The notes: generated by a model not told the origin, from the letters alone. Positions 37,551 to 50,951 are shown, counted from the first letter of the stretch. The stretch: DNA of 64,000 nt from Apostichopus japonicus (GCF_037975245.1 NC_092564.1:20253984-20317983), one strand, 5' to 3'. Made by a program: numbers and translations.

Positions 37551-38435
37551 GGGTACACGTTGTCAGTCCGACACGTTTTCAGTCCGAAAATAAAATACAC
37601 GTTTTTAGTCCGAAAAAACGAGTTTTCAGTCCGACACGTTTTCAGTCCGAAAATAAAATACACGTTTTCAGTCCGAAAAAACAAGTTTTTAGTCCGAAAA
37701 TGAAATACACGTTTTCAGTCCGAAAATGAAATACACGTTTTCAGTCCGAAAATGAAATATTCGTTTTCAGTCCGAAAATGAGATACACGTTTTCAGTTAG
37801 GGAATGAACGCAGTTTTAATGCCATAATATCACCAATAAACGGTGACAGCCCGAACTGATAGTAAAAAAATCGATTGAATCTTTTGTATTAAGTCTCACA
37901 TCACCGGCCTCAACAAAGACTTGGGACCCCTTAACAACTACCAGTTCTACAAACATATGTAATCCGTTCTTCGCTCCTTAATCAGCTTCCTGTATATTCA
38001 TGGTTTGTTTGGTTCTAATTCCATCAATGCAATTTACACTTTAAACTTAGCGTCATACTTTCATTGTGTTACATTTTGTACTTTTCATTCGACTGCCAAT
38101 ATTGCTGACGAAGGTCCCAGGGGGACCGAAAATTCCAATATATTTTCTAAAACTTTACTCCTTATTTGTCAATTATGAGTATATACGAAAGATTCAATCG
38201 ATTTCTTTACTATCAGTTTACAGTTTATTGGTGATATTATGGCATTAAAACTGCTTTCATTCCCCAACTGAAAACATTTTCGGACTGAAAACGTGTATTT
38301 CATTTTCGGACTGAAAACGTGTATTTTATTTTCGGACTGAAAACGTGTATTTCATTTTCGGACTGAAAACGTGTATTTTATTTTCGGACTGAAAACTTGT
38401 CGGACTGAAAACTTGTCGGACTGAGGGGTGTACCC
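37551..38435. mobile_element. Foldback element, 885 bp, with 9-bp target duplication and 26-bp subrepeats
   Basis: The element starts GGGTACAC and ends GTGTACCC, flanked on both sides by CGTGTTCGG (37542-37550, 38436-38444). The arms (about 37551-37885 and 38183-38435) are complementary and made largely of a 26-bp unit containing GTTTTCAGTCCGAAAATG, repeated about 8 times left and 6 times right. A non-repeated loop of roughly 300 bp lies between. A 9-bp duplication is typical of Mutator-like elements, so a MULE-type foldback is the best guess. The frames within are by-products of the repeat. Confidence 0.8.
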
Positions 38436-39756
38436 CGTGTTCGGTGCCATCTGGCCTGCTATTAAATTGCACAGAAATTCATCATCAAGTTCTGTGGTAT
38501 GGTTACTGGTCTCTACGTGTTATGCTTTCGTCAACGCGTAGTAGAGTCCAAATGTTCCATAGCCAATACCTTGTGACCCTCACGGTCAACCATAAACTTA
38601 CAGTTCTTCCAGGCACCAGCCGAAGGCTGTCAGTACAGGGAGCTGCTGTATACAGTACATACTGGTAACCCTTTATGAACTAAACCTTCGCTTGCATGTA
38701 GTGCGAGGTCTCAACCTGTGTGTGTTTTGTTCGTTTGTGAACAAGGTATTTCTGCTAATTTTTTTCGTAGCATGAATTATCACCCGCTGTACTATTTTAC
38801 TGGGTCACAGTGTACCTGGGTTTGGTTTCCACGAGCAACGCGTCTCCTGTTCCGTAAACTTTGTTTGCCGTGATTTCTGTGGCGCTCTTTAGAAATATAC
38901 TAACATAGAGAAGCTGGTCTCGCCAACAAGCTCCTTGCTCCTATACAAGATCTATAGTCATGTCATATAGTATTTCATGTATTACCCTATTACCCTGCGG
39001 ATAGTTGCCAGATTCAAATGCACCCCTGGAAGATTGTGTACATGCCGCTCTCGTTATAAAACACGTTAATTATTTCAGGTATTTAATTTCCAAGCAAAAG
39101 ACCAAAAACATGTCTCTGATTATTCCTAGTCATGAAAGTCATTGTAAAATTTGTATTGACAATTAACAAGTATGTAATAAAATAAATGAGATGAACAAAA
39201 AACAAAGCAGAAACGTTCAAAGGTAGTCGGTATCTCCGTCAACATTACAGGTCAGTAGTATTGGCCCCAAACTTGAGCATGCAAAAAATTGACGTTTCAA
39301 AACGTATTCAAGGCTCGACTGATACTCCATATTATTCCCAGACAGAGATGAGTGCTTAAGGCTGCTTTACATGATTACTTTCATAACATTTGAACTGAAG
39401 ACAAAATACCTTGAGATATAGGTAGTGAACTGCATGTTAAAATCTGAGCATCAGTGACCATTTTCGGACTTTCTAACATTATTGGGGCTAGTACTGATGA
39501 CTTTTAAGACGAAATATTATGGGTTAAATCAGAAATCCTCTCCCTAGTTTTCTAAGTCGTATGTAAAAGTGGTGTGTACCTGATGACCGTATGAAGACAT
39601 GTCTAAAGATATCATTTCCCGTGAATACAAGCAAAACCACATAATATGATATGTGGATAACACGAAAGTACACCGCATTACGTTTATTTCGAGTTACATT
39701 TGCTATTGGCCCTATCAATTGACTTACCAAACAAGTGACGCCATACAGGGGCGAAA

Positions 39757-40551
39757 ATCCCAATTGAAAAGTGTGTGTGGGGTGGGGGAGGGGGACCGAA
39801 GGAGTTTATGTGCGTAGCGCACACCTCGGGCGTCTTTGGTGCAAAGCTTTTATCTGGTGCTGGTCCAGAGGCCCGCCTTATGGCACGATGGGGTCCAAGG
39901 GGTGGACTCACGTTAGAAATTGTCAAGTTTGCTTCACTATGGTCTCTGCATTGATATGTCAGTCATAAATATAGTTTAACAAAAGTGACATCTGACAAGT
40001 TATTAGACTTAAATTAAGAAAGACCTATCTATTTAAGATCCGAGTGTACATGTAAGGCCTTTATCATGATTAAGAAAGTTGAAACTGAAACCAAAACAGA
40101 AACAGGAACAATCTGAAACTTTGCACACAAGAATAATATCATCTTGTTATGATGATGTCTACAACATACACACAAATGGAATGATAGGTACATTTAAAAG
40201 AAATTTAAGAGAAATTGTTCGGTACTTTTCACGTGAAAATCTGACTTTACGTTACTTTATTAAGCTCTGTTTTACTCATTGAAGATATAAAAGCACGCTA
40301 GTGCATTCTGATGGTAGCCGTAGTCTATATATGTTGAGGGAAGTCAAATGGGGAATTAAGGTGTAAATTAATTGTTAGGTTTGTGTTATCATTATTTGCT
40401 TTACATGTCAAAATAGCACCTACTTGGGGGCCAAATCAGCTGAGTGGGTGGGCCGTGTAAGGGAATGTGCCTCAATGTTATAGTCAAAACACCGGGGCAC
40501 TGATATAGCGGCTATAACAATGAGACAGATAGGACCTATGCATAAAACATA
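39757..40551. repeat. Right arm of the dispersed inverted repeat pair
   Basis: This ~800-bp copy is the shorter of the two. It begins ATCCCAATTGAAAAG, just inside a CAGGGGCG string that resembles a transposon terminus, and ends near TAGGACCTATGCATAAAAC. It matches 31379-32654 inverted in two blocks. No coding capacity is apparent. Confidence 0.65.
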
Positions 40552-41662
40552 TTGCGGAGGATACATCGTCGGAGCTCTCTACGTTTATTATTTTTCGAGA
40601 AAAACTACTGAAACCAAAACAAACGCCGCGATCGCGCAAATACGTGATAAGCGGTTGATCTAAACCTTGTGTTCTTTTTTAATGTCATGCCTACAATACG
40701 TGCCTAGAATCTTGAGGTTGCACACTTTATAGAACTGACTAATGAAATCAGAAGAAATGATATGAACATTTCGCTAAAACTAACTGAAATAGCTCATCCC
40801 TGCGTTCACATTACCGTAGGCCTACTTTAATTTTAGTAGCGGGAATCTCAGGGGGACAGCTGACCCTGCCCCCTCCTCCCTTGTAGGCTTCGGCTCTGTA
40901 CTTAGCATGTAAACATATGGAAATAACTATACTTAACTAGAACTTGAGGTATAATGAGTAACATGGTGATAACAAGGACATGACTAGCAGCTTATCTCAA
41001 AACACTTAAGAACTATCATGAGTGGCATTGCTAATTAAACTGGATGCACAATAACATTTACATATATTGTCATATGGCTTGTATGTGCATGATAATACAA
41101 CATACTATAAAATAAAATAATACACTGGAAAGAAGTTAAACGAATACTGCCGTCTTTCATTATGGCTTAGCAGATATCCTCATGGCGCGGTTCCTCATTT
41201 AATGTATACTATATAAGTGAAATCCGTTATTCTTATTTCAACTTATGAGAAGAAAACAATAATTACTAATCTCATGTAGCAATTTATTTGAGCTCCCTTT
41301 ATGAGATACACAAGTCATTATGAGACACAAGTCAGTCACTAAACGTGGGGCGGGGAGGATGGGACATTTGATATTGTGCCCCCGACCCTTCAGAAAGTGC
41401 GTGTCCCCCTCCTCCATAATTGATGCCACTGACCGGCATATCGGTCTCTTACTTGACAGAAAATCGTTCATATGTTCGCAAATTCTTTTCACATGATCAT
41501 TAAAATTACAGTATAAAATGTTTCCCGGAAGTAATGAGCGCGGTATTGAAGAACTTAGCATGCATAGACTCCGGATGTGTGACCTGATTAATTCAATTTA
41601 GCTTCGGCTTTGAGTACAACGGTAAACTACCGTGTTGGACGAATCTAACCGTAATAGTAATT

Positions 41663-41712
41663 ACCGACTTTGCAATCCGCGGTATAGTCATTGCCGACTT
41701 TGCAATCCGCGG
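41663..41712. repeat. Short tandem duplication
   Basis: GCCGACTTTGCAATCCGCGGT and the near-identical ACCGACTTTGCAATCCGCGG lie 27-28 bp apart. Two copies only. Confidence 0.7.
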
Positions 41713-42750
41713 TCCCCCTCACAATTTTGAAAGGTCCCCAATTTTGCAAGGATGACCCTATACTTTGCTCCTTCGGCAACCCCCCCCCAAAAAAAACACT
41801 GCAAATTTGCACTCAATCGGGAACATAAACATATGCGAACATGTACCATATCTTCCCTTTTGCATCAACTGATCAATGGTACAGAATAACAATACTGGGG
41901 CATGTATGGCGTAATGATTATAACTTTAAGAAGTGCTATAGTGTATTTTCTCCCCCTTACTTCGAGACTAACTGCATATGACAATGTTAGTATCATGTGC
42001 AATTATTATTCACGACCGAGGTTGGGAGCTGCTGCTGGGTTATCCCAATGTTTTTTAGGGGTTTTGTGTTGCTGAACTCTGAAAAGAGTAAGACTCGTTT
42101 TACGGGTACATCTGTTAAAAGGTATTTTTGTACCAAATGTGCACGTGGAGTAATTGGCTGTTGAATCACTGTGGAAAAACTCACTTTCACCTCAACTTGT
42201 CATCATACAAAAGTTCCGTTAAAGTATTTAGAACAATTAGCGGTAACAGCCTCCATAGAGATATTTAATGTGCTAAAAACGCCACGCCATGCTACAGCAA
42301 AACTCAAAGAAGAACTGCTTTATAATCTCAAACTGTTGTCATTTTTAATATGATTTGGTAATAAATGATGCATTGAATGGTATCTTCACTCATAATTTAT
42401 AGTATAGTTACTTCTTTTTAGCACTTGCGTTGAAATCTATACAAAATAAGTTGTCCTTATTTTATCCTATGAAGTTTTCTCTGAGTGCGCCATCATTTTT
42501 GTGAAAAGTCATTCATTTGCTGTGTTGTTGCGGAAGTAAAAGTAATTCCGTCACTTCAACGTGAGCACAGAACATGCTCACGGTAAGCCTATCGTACAAT
42601 TTATTTAGTTACGTTGCGGCTATACATAACTATCACTTAGTCACCCCCACTGGCCAACTATTTGATTAGTTAGGTCACATCGCTATAAACTTAAAAGGTG
42701 TAGATTGGACCTAATTCAGGTTTCCGAGACTGAAAAGCGGTAAGAGAGTG

Positions 42751-44300
42751 TTACCAAAACTATTCTTTGACAGGTTGTTGGCAGTAGCCTATGAATAAGC
42801 CATGATATAATTGATCCATTATATTCAAATTAATATGAAGTTATGCCTTACTTGGGATAGCCTATAGTGTAAAGTTAAGTTAGGCTAGTAAAATTGATTA
42901 GGATAACAAAAGTTAGGCTGTAGTTAGCTCAGATCTACCAGTGGGTAGGTTAGTTCTTTACACTAGCAGTGTATTGCTACAGTAAGATAAGTACCTAATA
43001 TGGATACTATGTTTCGCTGTTTCAGTGATAGTCCCAAATTAATGGCATAAACCAGTATAAGCCTAGTTTGTAGTAATATATTTAAAATGTTTGCGTCTGC
43101 TTAGAAAAACTTGCATCCCTGCAGACGGTCATGAAAACAATGAAAATTCTTAAACATGAACACACAGTACTTAATTGAATGAAAAGTCACCACCTTCATA
43201 AGTTCACCACCTAACTTAAGATCATAAACATTTAATGTCAGATTATGGAATATAACTTCCCAGATACCTTGTTTAGAAAGAAATTTTGTGCACTTTACTT
43301 TTGCTGTATATGAAGTAGAGATTTTCACGTATTTGCTTGCACCAAACATTGTGACAAAAATCATTTTTGATGACTTGATTTACTAGCACAATGTTCAAGC
43401 CAAACATTTTGAAAATAGTGCGACTGTTTTAAGACTTACATTATCTTGGAAGAATTTATGTTTTAACTTTTCTCCAGATAGATCTAAGTATTCCTGTAAC
43501 AATATTGACAGAAGGAAGGACTTAAGTATGTTAAACAGTATAATGGTTTGTGCTACGGAAGCAAACATATAGTGAAAGGCCTGTAATGTGCTCACAAAAA
43601 AAATCAAATGATGTACAGTAACCTATACTAATATTCATTCAACTCCAAAATGACTGTCAAAATGTGAAGCTGGAATTACAGCCATAGACTAGTACCATAT
43701 ATGCAGGCCTAGACTACTACAGTATAGCACAACTTCCTTACATAGCATCTGTGAAAATTGTATCTGCATACGTCATGAATGTGAAAAATCCACATGGAGA
43801 AAATTAGTGTCTAGATAGAAAATGTAGAGAAAATGAGTAGTTTTCAACCCATCATCATTTAATTTCGGCCCCATAAAATGTTCCATAACTTTTACGTATG
43901 GATCTCAATGGCATGAGACAGCCTAAGACATGCTCACAAATTTTATGAAGTCCTGTTGTAAGGTACTAGCAAGTTTATTTATAAGTTGATTGCATTTCCC
44001 ATCAGTATAATGTTATCAACACTGTTCTATGACAGGTTAGTGGCAGCAGCCAGGCTAGCCTAGGCCTATGCATGCCATCAGTATCTAAGCCTAGCCTCTC
44101 AGATCTAAAAAATATCATTGATTTATCATGATACCAAATGAATATAAAGTTATGCCTAAGTTGGGTGAGCCGAGGGTAGTATGAAGTTAATCTAGGCTAA
44201 TAAAACTGACCAGAATAACCAAAGCTTACTAGTTTGTTGACTTTGTTCTCATATCTACCATTGGCTAGCTAGTAGTGAATTGCTAAGTTATAAGTTAGAA
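42751..44300. repeat. Diverged direct repeat pair of ~250-290 bp
   Basis: 42751-42995 and 44011-44300 share, in order, TGACAGGTT, GGCAG-AGCC, AATATGAAGTTATGCCT-like, AGGCTA-TAAAA-TGA and ATCTACCA-TGG. They are about 1.26 kb apart and clearly diverged. Nature unknown; possibly two copies of an old transposon. Confidence 0.5.
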
Positions 44301-45943
44301 TGTTATGATGTTCGAGTGCACACATACGATAGCTTAATTTAGCAAAATCGGCGCTATGTGGAAAAGTAATGTTTCAAGTAGTTGCAGTTAATCGACATTC
44401 TTTGTTCATTGAAGATGTAAGAATGTTGCAGACAATGGATAAGTGACTATTGGCCAATGAAATCATTGGAAATTTGGAAATGCAACATTGACTTTTCTTG
44501 TAGCAAGTTACTGAAACAGAAATGTTGTTAGCTCTGTATCAAAGCATCACAATGAACTTACATTTGATTGTTATAATATTTTGTTTCAAACAATCATCTG
44601 TAGTTTTGGAAGAAATTTATTTTTTGGGAAATAGTGCACCGCATAACAAAATTGCATGTGTCCGTACCCACTCAGTTTTGAAGATTTTGTTGCAGTTTGC
44701 AAACAGCATGGGCCCAACTCAGTAAGTGTATGCTATCTGTAGGCTATCATTGTGAAGACTATAATTAGCAGTCGTCCAAACACAATTTTGGACAACTCAC
44801 ATCTGAAATCAGTGATTGATTTCCAGTTTTCAGGCTACAGAATAAATGCAGAAATATTTCAACAGACAGGTGATTTGATAAGGTTACTGGTACTTACAGT
44901 CAAAGTTTGTTTTTTGGACATAGAAGGACACAGCTGGAATACAACATTAGTTACACTTCAGAGTAGAGCTAGCATACAATTTAAAAACAGAAGAGCCTGC
45001 TATGGAGAGGATATTTAGGCCTCGTTTGTTTAAACTATGTACACTATCTATCAGGATCGTTATATCTAAGAAAATGGGGAAATGGCTTGGAATGCTTTCT
45101 TTTCTAAGTACTACAGTGCTTGCATTTTGGAGCAGGACCATTCCTGTGGTTCACCTTGTTGTCTTGCAGTTCAGTACTTAAAGTGTACATGTACCAGTTG
45201 TGCAAGATTACTCCCTTAGTTTCAAAGTAAGTGGTAATTGTTGGGACAGTTGGGACCTGTGGCATGCACAGTTTATTAGAATACAATTTCCTGTCTCCAT
45301 TCCATGCTTGCTTGAAAGGACAAAAGTAGAACACATGAGCTATCTAGTAGAAATATTACAGTTTTTTAGCAACTACAGTATGAAGCTACATACACTGATA
45401 TTAAAACTTACTGTATGGTACGTTGAATTAAATATTGAATGTCAGATGTGTACATGAAGCACACGCCACGTCCATGCAGGACTATTGCTTAACTTTGAAC
45501 TTAGCTTAGCTCTCAATGATTTTTGCAAACTCATTAGGTAATGTACATAAAAGATCAATCACTTGCGGTCAATTGCCTTAAGTGAAGTTCATTTGAAATA
45601 CCATGCTATTCCAGAGAAGGGGAAGTGGTATTATACAAAGTGAAGTGAGATCTGTTTTCTTTTTGTCTGTGTACCATATTAGCTCTACTGTATAGTGCAA
45701 AGGGTCTTCAGAGATAAAAAAGATGATAAAAAAGAGGATCTAGAGAAATACCATGAAGTGTCGTATTAACTGAAATAATTTATAAATTTGAATGAAGGAA
45801 TTGATATGAAATCTTATATATTTGCTTATAAATTAGATCTATGATATGCTCATTGACTTCTTCATTTCAAGTGCTCTCCATGAACTGCGAGTTGAACATT
45901 CACTATCTAAGGCCCAAAATGAGTTTTACTTAACTTGTTTTAA

Positions 45944-47812
45944 AGACCAACTATGGAGGCAAATTTTTTTTTTTGGATTTTCCATTAATTTAGGAGTTTA
46001 CATACCCATAATCAACATGTGTAAAAAATAATCTTCGAAAACCTACTATAACTCATCAAAAAACGACCACGAAAATGGACATTTTGGGTAGTCACATAAC
46101 ATGAACCTCTGGAATGTCTGAAAACAGAGATTGACCCAAAGGAGCCTCTGGTCACCGTGTGACGTCATTGTTTGTATACCGCGAAAATCAAACGCTGATA
46201 TAGGCACTGTTTGTACACAGATAGCGATCAATTGTACTGTTTTTGACTTCCAATTTCGAGCGTTTGAAAAGCTGTTAGCTTAAAACAAGAACACATGAAG
46301 GTTAACAACTAGTTTTAAGACAATTATAAGCAGAAATTTTAGTTAAATTGGTTATTTCATTAGCAAAATTTCCACTCAAATGGAAGCATCTTTTACATAG
46401 CGGAGCGTCAATAGGTCCGTACGGTACAATATACTGTAGAACATGCAAGCAGCTTGGCGATCCCGTAATACAATTTGATCGCAAGATACCGTAAACTGAA
46501 CAGAAGAATAGACCTAAAAGATGCCTCATGCGTGATATGTGACGGGAAAATGGCTTACGTTACTGTCAACGAATTACCAAAAAGACACTAAACATAATCA
46601 AACAACTACGAGAAGACGCTGACCCGAATTGACCAGGGTAGCATACATGACTAAGCTTCAGCTGAACATAGTACTTACTCGTTTTAATATCCAAAAGTAC
46701 AAACACAGAAAAAGTATCCTTTCAATAAACAAAATTTAGCAGTGAATATCCAAATCCACGTTTCTCGTTCAATCCTGGGTGAAATACTACCGTGACTCTG
46801 TGTAATTCCATAGAGTTAGGTCTAGTTGAAACAGGCCTTGACCAGTTACATCCCACAATCACAAGACAGTCACTAACGAAATAAAACGTCCGATCGCTAC
46901 AAAGAATCGTTTTTATTCAACTCCTTGGACCATGCAGATGCCGGAATAAACATAACGGACAATATAACACAATGTATCACGAACTCACGATACTGGAATA
47001 CAACAAAGGAAATAGATAAATGCGATGAAATCCTATAGCATGACTATTTACACATGCTGTGAGCCAAACATGTACCATGGAGCTATAGCTCCATGCATGT
47101 ACTAACAATGCTACCCTATAGGCACGGTATATACACGGTCATCTCTTACGGTAAATATTATACTGTCAATTGCGTGATATAATGTTACATGTAAGGACGT
47201 CCAGAGCTTGTTTACGGTCAATTTCACATTAGCTATGTCCGGCCATGGTCCGACACAGCTATCGACAGAATATAACTTTCGCAGAATGAGACATTTGCAG
47301 CTTACACAGAGGCAGGGTCATGCATGTGGACTCATGGGCATGAGATACTCGGGGTGCTGAAAAATCTTTCCGCGTGGATCTCAAAAATTGATCCAAAGTC
47401 TGCGGCGTTTTACGTCGGTTCTTTTACTCGGAAATCTAAAAAAGCTGATGCTTTTGTTGGATGAGGTATAACTGCAACCTCCAACAACACAGAATTGTGG
47501 CATTTCGGGGGAAAAGGAGTAATATCGTTGATGTTTTTGACCGCTCAAGTATACAACTTTACACACTAAAAGTATTGTTGTGAGTGAGGTATACAAACAG
47601 TGATGTCACATGGTCACCTGATGTCTTCGGAATGTTTCAGGAATGTCTGAAACAGGTTTCATAAAAAGCTGACTTGTCTTCCCATTTTTCACGTATTTAA
47701 CGTCCGAAATTGGTTAAGTTAATTACAGCAATGTAATTGGAGTGAGTTAAGGATTACATACATGCAAAATGGTGGGATTTTATGTTCATCGAAAAGTCTC
47801 CATAGTAGGTCT
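45944..47812. mobile_element. Kolobok-like element with TTAA duplication and THAP fragment, 1869 bp
   Basis: The ends AGACCAACTATGGAGGC and the complement of the right end, AGACCTACTATGGAGAC, match at 15 of 17 positions. TTAA flanks both sides (45940-45943, 47813-47816). Similarity continues inward: GTATAC-AAACA, TGA-GTCACA and GGT-ACC motifs recur in inverted order at about 46150-46179 and 47589-47617, giving imperfect ~230-bp inverted ends. A THAP exon fragment lies on the minus strand at 47381-47503. No transposase catalytic region is visible, so the element is probably non-autonomous. A 20-bp perfect palindrome lies at 47076-47095. Confidence 0.8.
47381..47503 (-). pseudogene. THAP zinc-finger N-terminal fragment carried by a TTAA-flanked transposon
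   Basis: The frame begins MPQFCVVGGCSYTSSNKSI and continues with FFRFPSKR and RRRLWI. This is the start of a THAP domain: the first C-x4-C of the C2CH zinc site, the F-x-x-F-P block and the invariant Trp. The second C-x2-H pair is missing because a TGA follows 40 residues in. The neighbouring +1 frame stays open across the stop, so a single-base deletion in a T run is possible. An intron within the domain is the alternative. It sits within the element at 45944-47812. THAP domains are known as DNA-binding parts of some transposases, including P- and Kolobok-type. Confidence 0.65.
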
Positions 47813-49257
47813 TTAATATTCTTAACATTTGTTTGCAGTACTTTAGAAACCAAATGTACACAGTTAAAGGAGTCTAGCAAATTGGATGGAGTAACAGGGA
47901 GTGTCAATCATTTCAGTTGTCATTGGAAGATACTGTACACTGATCACTCACGGCATGTGTCGTAATTCTTAAGAAAGAACTAGTTTTTCAACTAGATTAC
48001 TCCATGTTATTAGGGTTTTATTCAGTTTCTGTACTGTCCTTTGCCAACTATGCTATATATACCCTTGTAGTTCCTTTAGTTCGTTACAGTTTATTACAAA
48101 TGCATCACAACTACTCTAGTAATCACAGCCTCGTCTGTACCTTTTTGTTTTTTCACTCTATGAGGCATATATGTTCTATATATACCAACAGGAAAAAAAT
48201 TATTGGGAAGAGTGAACCACTAAACCATTGCAATTTACCCAATATTAGACTCGCATGTATTAAGAACTATACAGTGCAGTATTGCTACAGGTTTGTTGGC
48301 CAGAAAGTAGCAGTTGTGCTGCAAGTAGTTACTGTAGTACAGTACTTTGGGAGATAATGACTGCTGTAAATTTGATTTCCTCTTGTCAAAACGGTATCAT
48401 TAGTCGTTAATGGATGATATTAATAGCAAACTGTACTTATTTTACTCCCTCCCTAAACATGTATTTTGTTACATATTCTACCCGAAAAAAATGTGAAATT
48501 TTTATTTTGCCCTTCTCTTCACAACCGTCTAGCCTGTCTTGAAATAGTCCACTAAACAACTGATTAACTAGGTAGGTTAGACCCAGATCTAGTCGATATA
48601 AACATTTTCTGGAACTAGAAAAATGTTGATTATTGTTTGCAAAATGTATCTCCCTAAGGCATTTAATGTGAGACTTCTGAATAAGAAATTAGACTAAATG
48701 CTATTAAAGTGAAATAACAAGATCATTTCAATATCAAGTTTATTTTAATTAATAATTAAAATGCTATTTAATATAAGAAGCATTACACAAGACTTGAACC
48801 TAAATAGGAGAAAGTGTGGAAAGGAAGTAAAAAAATAAGGCGATCTCTATTTTGGTTGTACTTAGCAGCATAAAGCATCAATGAATTCCACTAGCATGCT
48901 TGTCTATGTTAGCTAGCAAAGTTCATAAAGTGCAGGTACAAGACTCAAATAGATGTAAAATTCTACCTTCTTGTGTGCATGCTATGTTGATAGTTTCATA
49001 CAGTTCAATTCACACAAAGTCGATGCACTTATTGTACATTGCAACAACTATATAGTAATAAGAACACAAAGTCTGAACTAGTCCTGTCCTGTTTCATAGA
49101 GATTTGTCACATTGTAGACGTGCATAAATTAGCTATTTATACTAGTACAGTAAAGTAGGGTAGAGGCTTTTCTCAGTTCGGTACTAAGTTATTAACATTG
49201 ATTGTGTCTAGGTGGTGTTGAAGGGGTTTCATGTATTCTATATCCCTTCCAAGTTTG

Positions 49258-50271
49258 GTGTGTACAGTGTCTTGTTTGTACTGTGTGGATGTCTGGTGTG
49301 TATAGCCTGGATACAGTCTGGTGTGTATTGTGCTAATGTCTGATGTACCCAGTGTGCATGTTTGATGTGTACAGCGAGAATGTCTGGTGTGCACTGTTAG
49401 TATCTGGTGTGTACAGTCTGGACATCTGGTGTGCACTGTGTACATAAGGGATGTCTGGTGTGTACAGTGTGCATGTCTGGTGTATAGAGTGTGGATGTCA
49501 GATGTGTACATTGTGGATATCTGGTGTATAGAGTCTGGATGTCTGGTGTGTACAGTGTGCATGTCTGGTGTATAGAGTGTGTAGAGTCTGGATGTCTGGT
49601 GTGTACTGTGTGGATGTCTGGTTTATTGTCTGGATGTCTGGTGTGTACAGTGTGGATGTAGGTGTGTACAGTGTGGATGTCTGGTGTGTACAATGTGGAT
49701 GTCTGGTGTGTACTGTGTGGATGTCAGGTGTGTGCAGTGTGGATGTCTGGTGTGTACAGTGTGGATGTCTGGTGTGTACAGTGTGGATGTCTGGTGTGTA
49801 CAATGTGGATGTCTGGTGTGTACTGTGTGGATGTCAGGTGTGTGAAGTGTGGATGTCTGGTGTGTACAGTGTGGATGTCTGGTGTATAGTCTGGATGTCT
49901 GGTGTGTACAGTGTGGATGTAGGTGTGTACAGTGTGGATGTCAGGTGTGCTGGATGTCTGGTGTGCTGGAGGTGTGCTGGATGTGTGCAGTGTGGATGTC
50001 TGGTGTGTACAGTGTGGATGTCTGGTGTGTACAGTGTGGATGTCTGGCGTGTACAATGTGGATGTCTGGTGTGTACTGTGTGGATGTCAGGTGTGTACTG
50101 TGTGGATGTCTGGCGTGTACAGTGTGGATGTCTGGTGTGTGAAGTGTGGATGTCTGGTGTGTACAATGTGGATGTCTGGTGTGTACTGTGTGGATGTCTG
50201 GCGTGTACAGTGTGGATGTCTGGTGTGTAAAGTGTGGATGTCTGGTGTGTACAATGTGGATGCCTGGTGTG
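49258..50271. repeat. 22-bp minisatellite, left part
   Basis: Units contain GTGTACAGTGTGGATGTCTG. The leftmost 300 bp are degenerate and the array is more regular to the right. Cys/Val/Trp and His/Thr/Pro frames on both strands are by-products of the repeat. It is continued at 53428 after the hAT-type insertion. Confidence 0.9.
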
Positions 50272-50951
50272 CAGGGTCTTAGCTAGCAATGCGTCTCGCC
50301 GTCTTTGAGACGGCTAGATCGAAATGAAAGACGGCCGAATTTGAGTGGGACGGCTTTTGAGACGCCAATAAATGGCTCTGTAACTATTAGTTATTTGTAT
50401 GTACTGCTCAGTCAACGGGCGCCGCACGTTTAAAATGATGACACAACACTGTGAAATAATCACTGAAAAAACCCTGACAGTCGATCCTTTCCTTATGCTT
50501 GGAATACAGTCCAGTCAACAACACAATATAAAAACCTACACTCAATAGCCAACCACCTAGCTAGCTAAGAAAAAATCGTTTCGTCGCGTGATCATTTTCG
50601 CATACCCGTGTATTTGTATTTATTCTTTCCAAGCTAGGTGTTGTGTATCACGGTACTGTGGAAAGAGTCAAAACACTGTGGTGTGAGCTAATATTGACAG
50701 CTCCTGCGATGTTTTCCTTATATACCTGAAAAGGCAGGGGGGAAAAGTTTTGCGTCGTAGCATGGAGCTATAAACAGATAGCTCCATGGTCGTAGTAACG
50801 ACCATGCAGTCTGTCTAGTTTCAAAATGGCGCGAAATTTCCGATTAATTTATATTAATGTGATATTGCGCGGGTTCGAGAAATCATTTCTCAAGGCAATA
50901 CAATAGGATGTATGCAACACAAGCCATCTTGCTTCTCAGTTAGTATGAATA

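Larger units (their letters stand above)
40552..45939. other. Gene-free stretch, little recognised
   Basis: Apart from the direct repeat pair (42751-44300) and the small duplication at 41663, I see no supported coding exon or element. The few frames of 60-107 codons lack splice borders or domain signatures. Confidence 0.45.

Noticed and set aside
43101-43364. 87-codon minus-strand frame
   Set aside because: Composition is borderline protein-like, but there are no matching exon borders or recognised domain.
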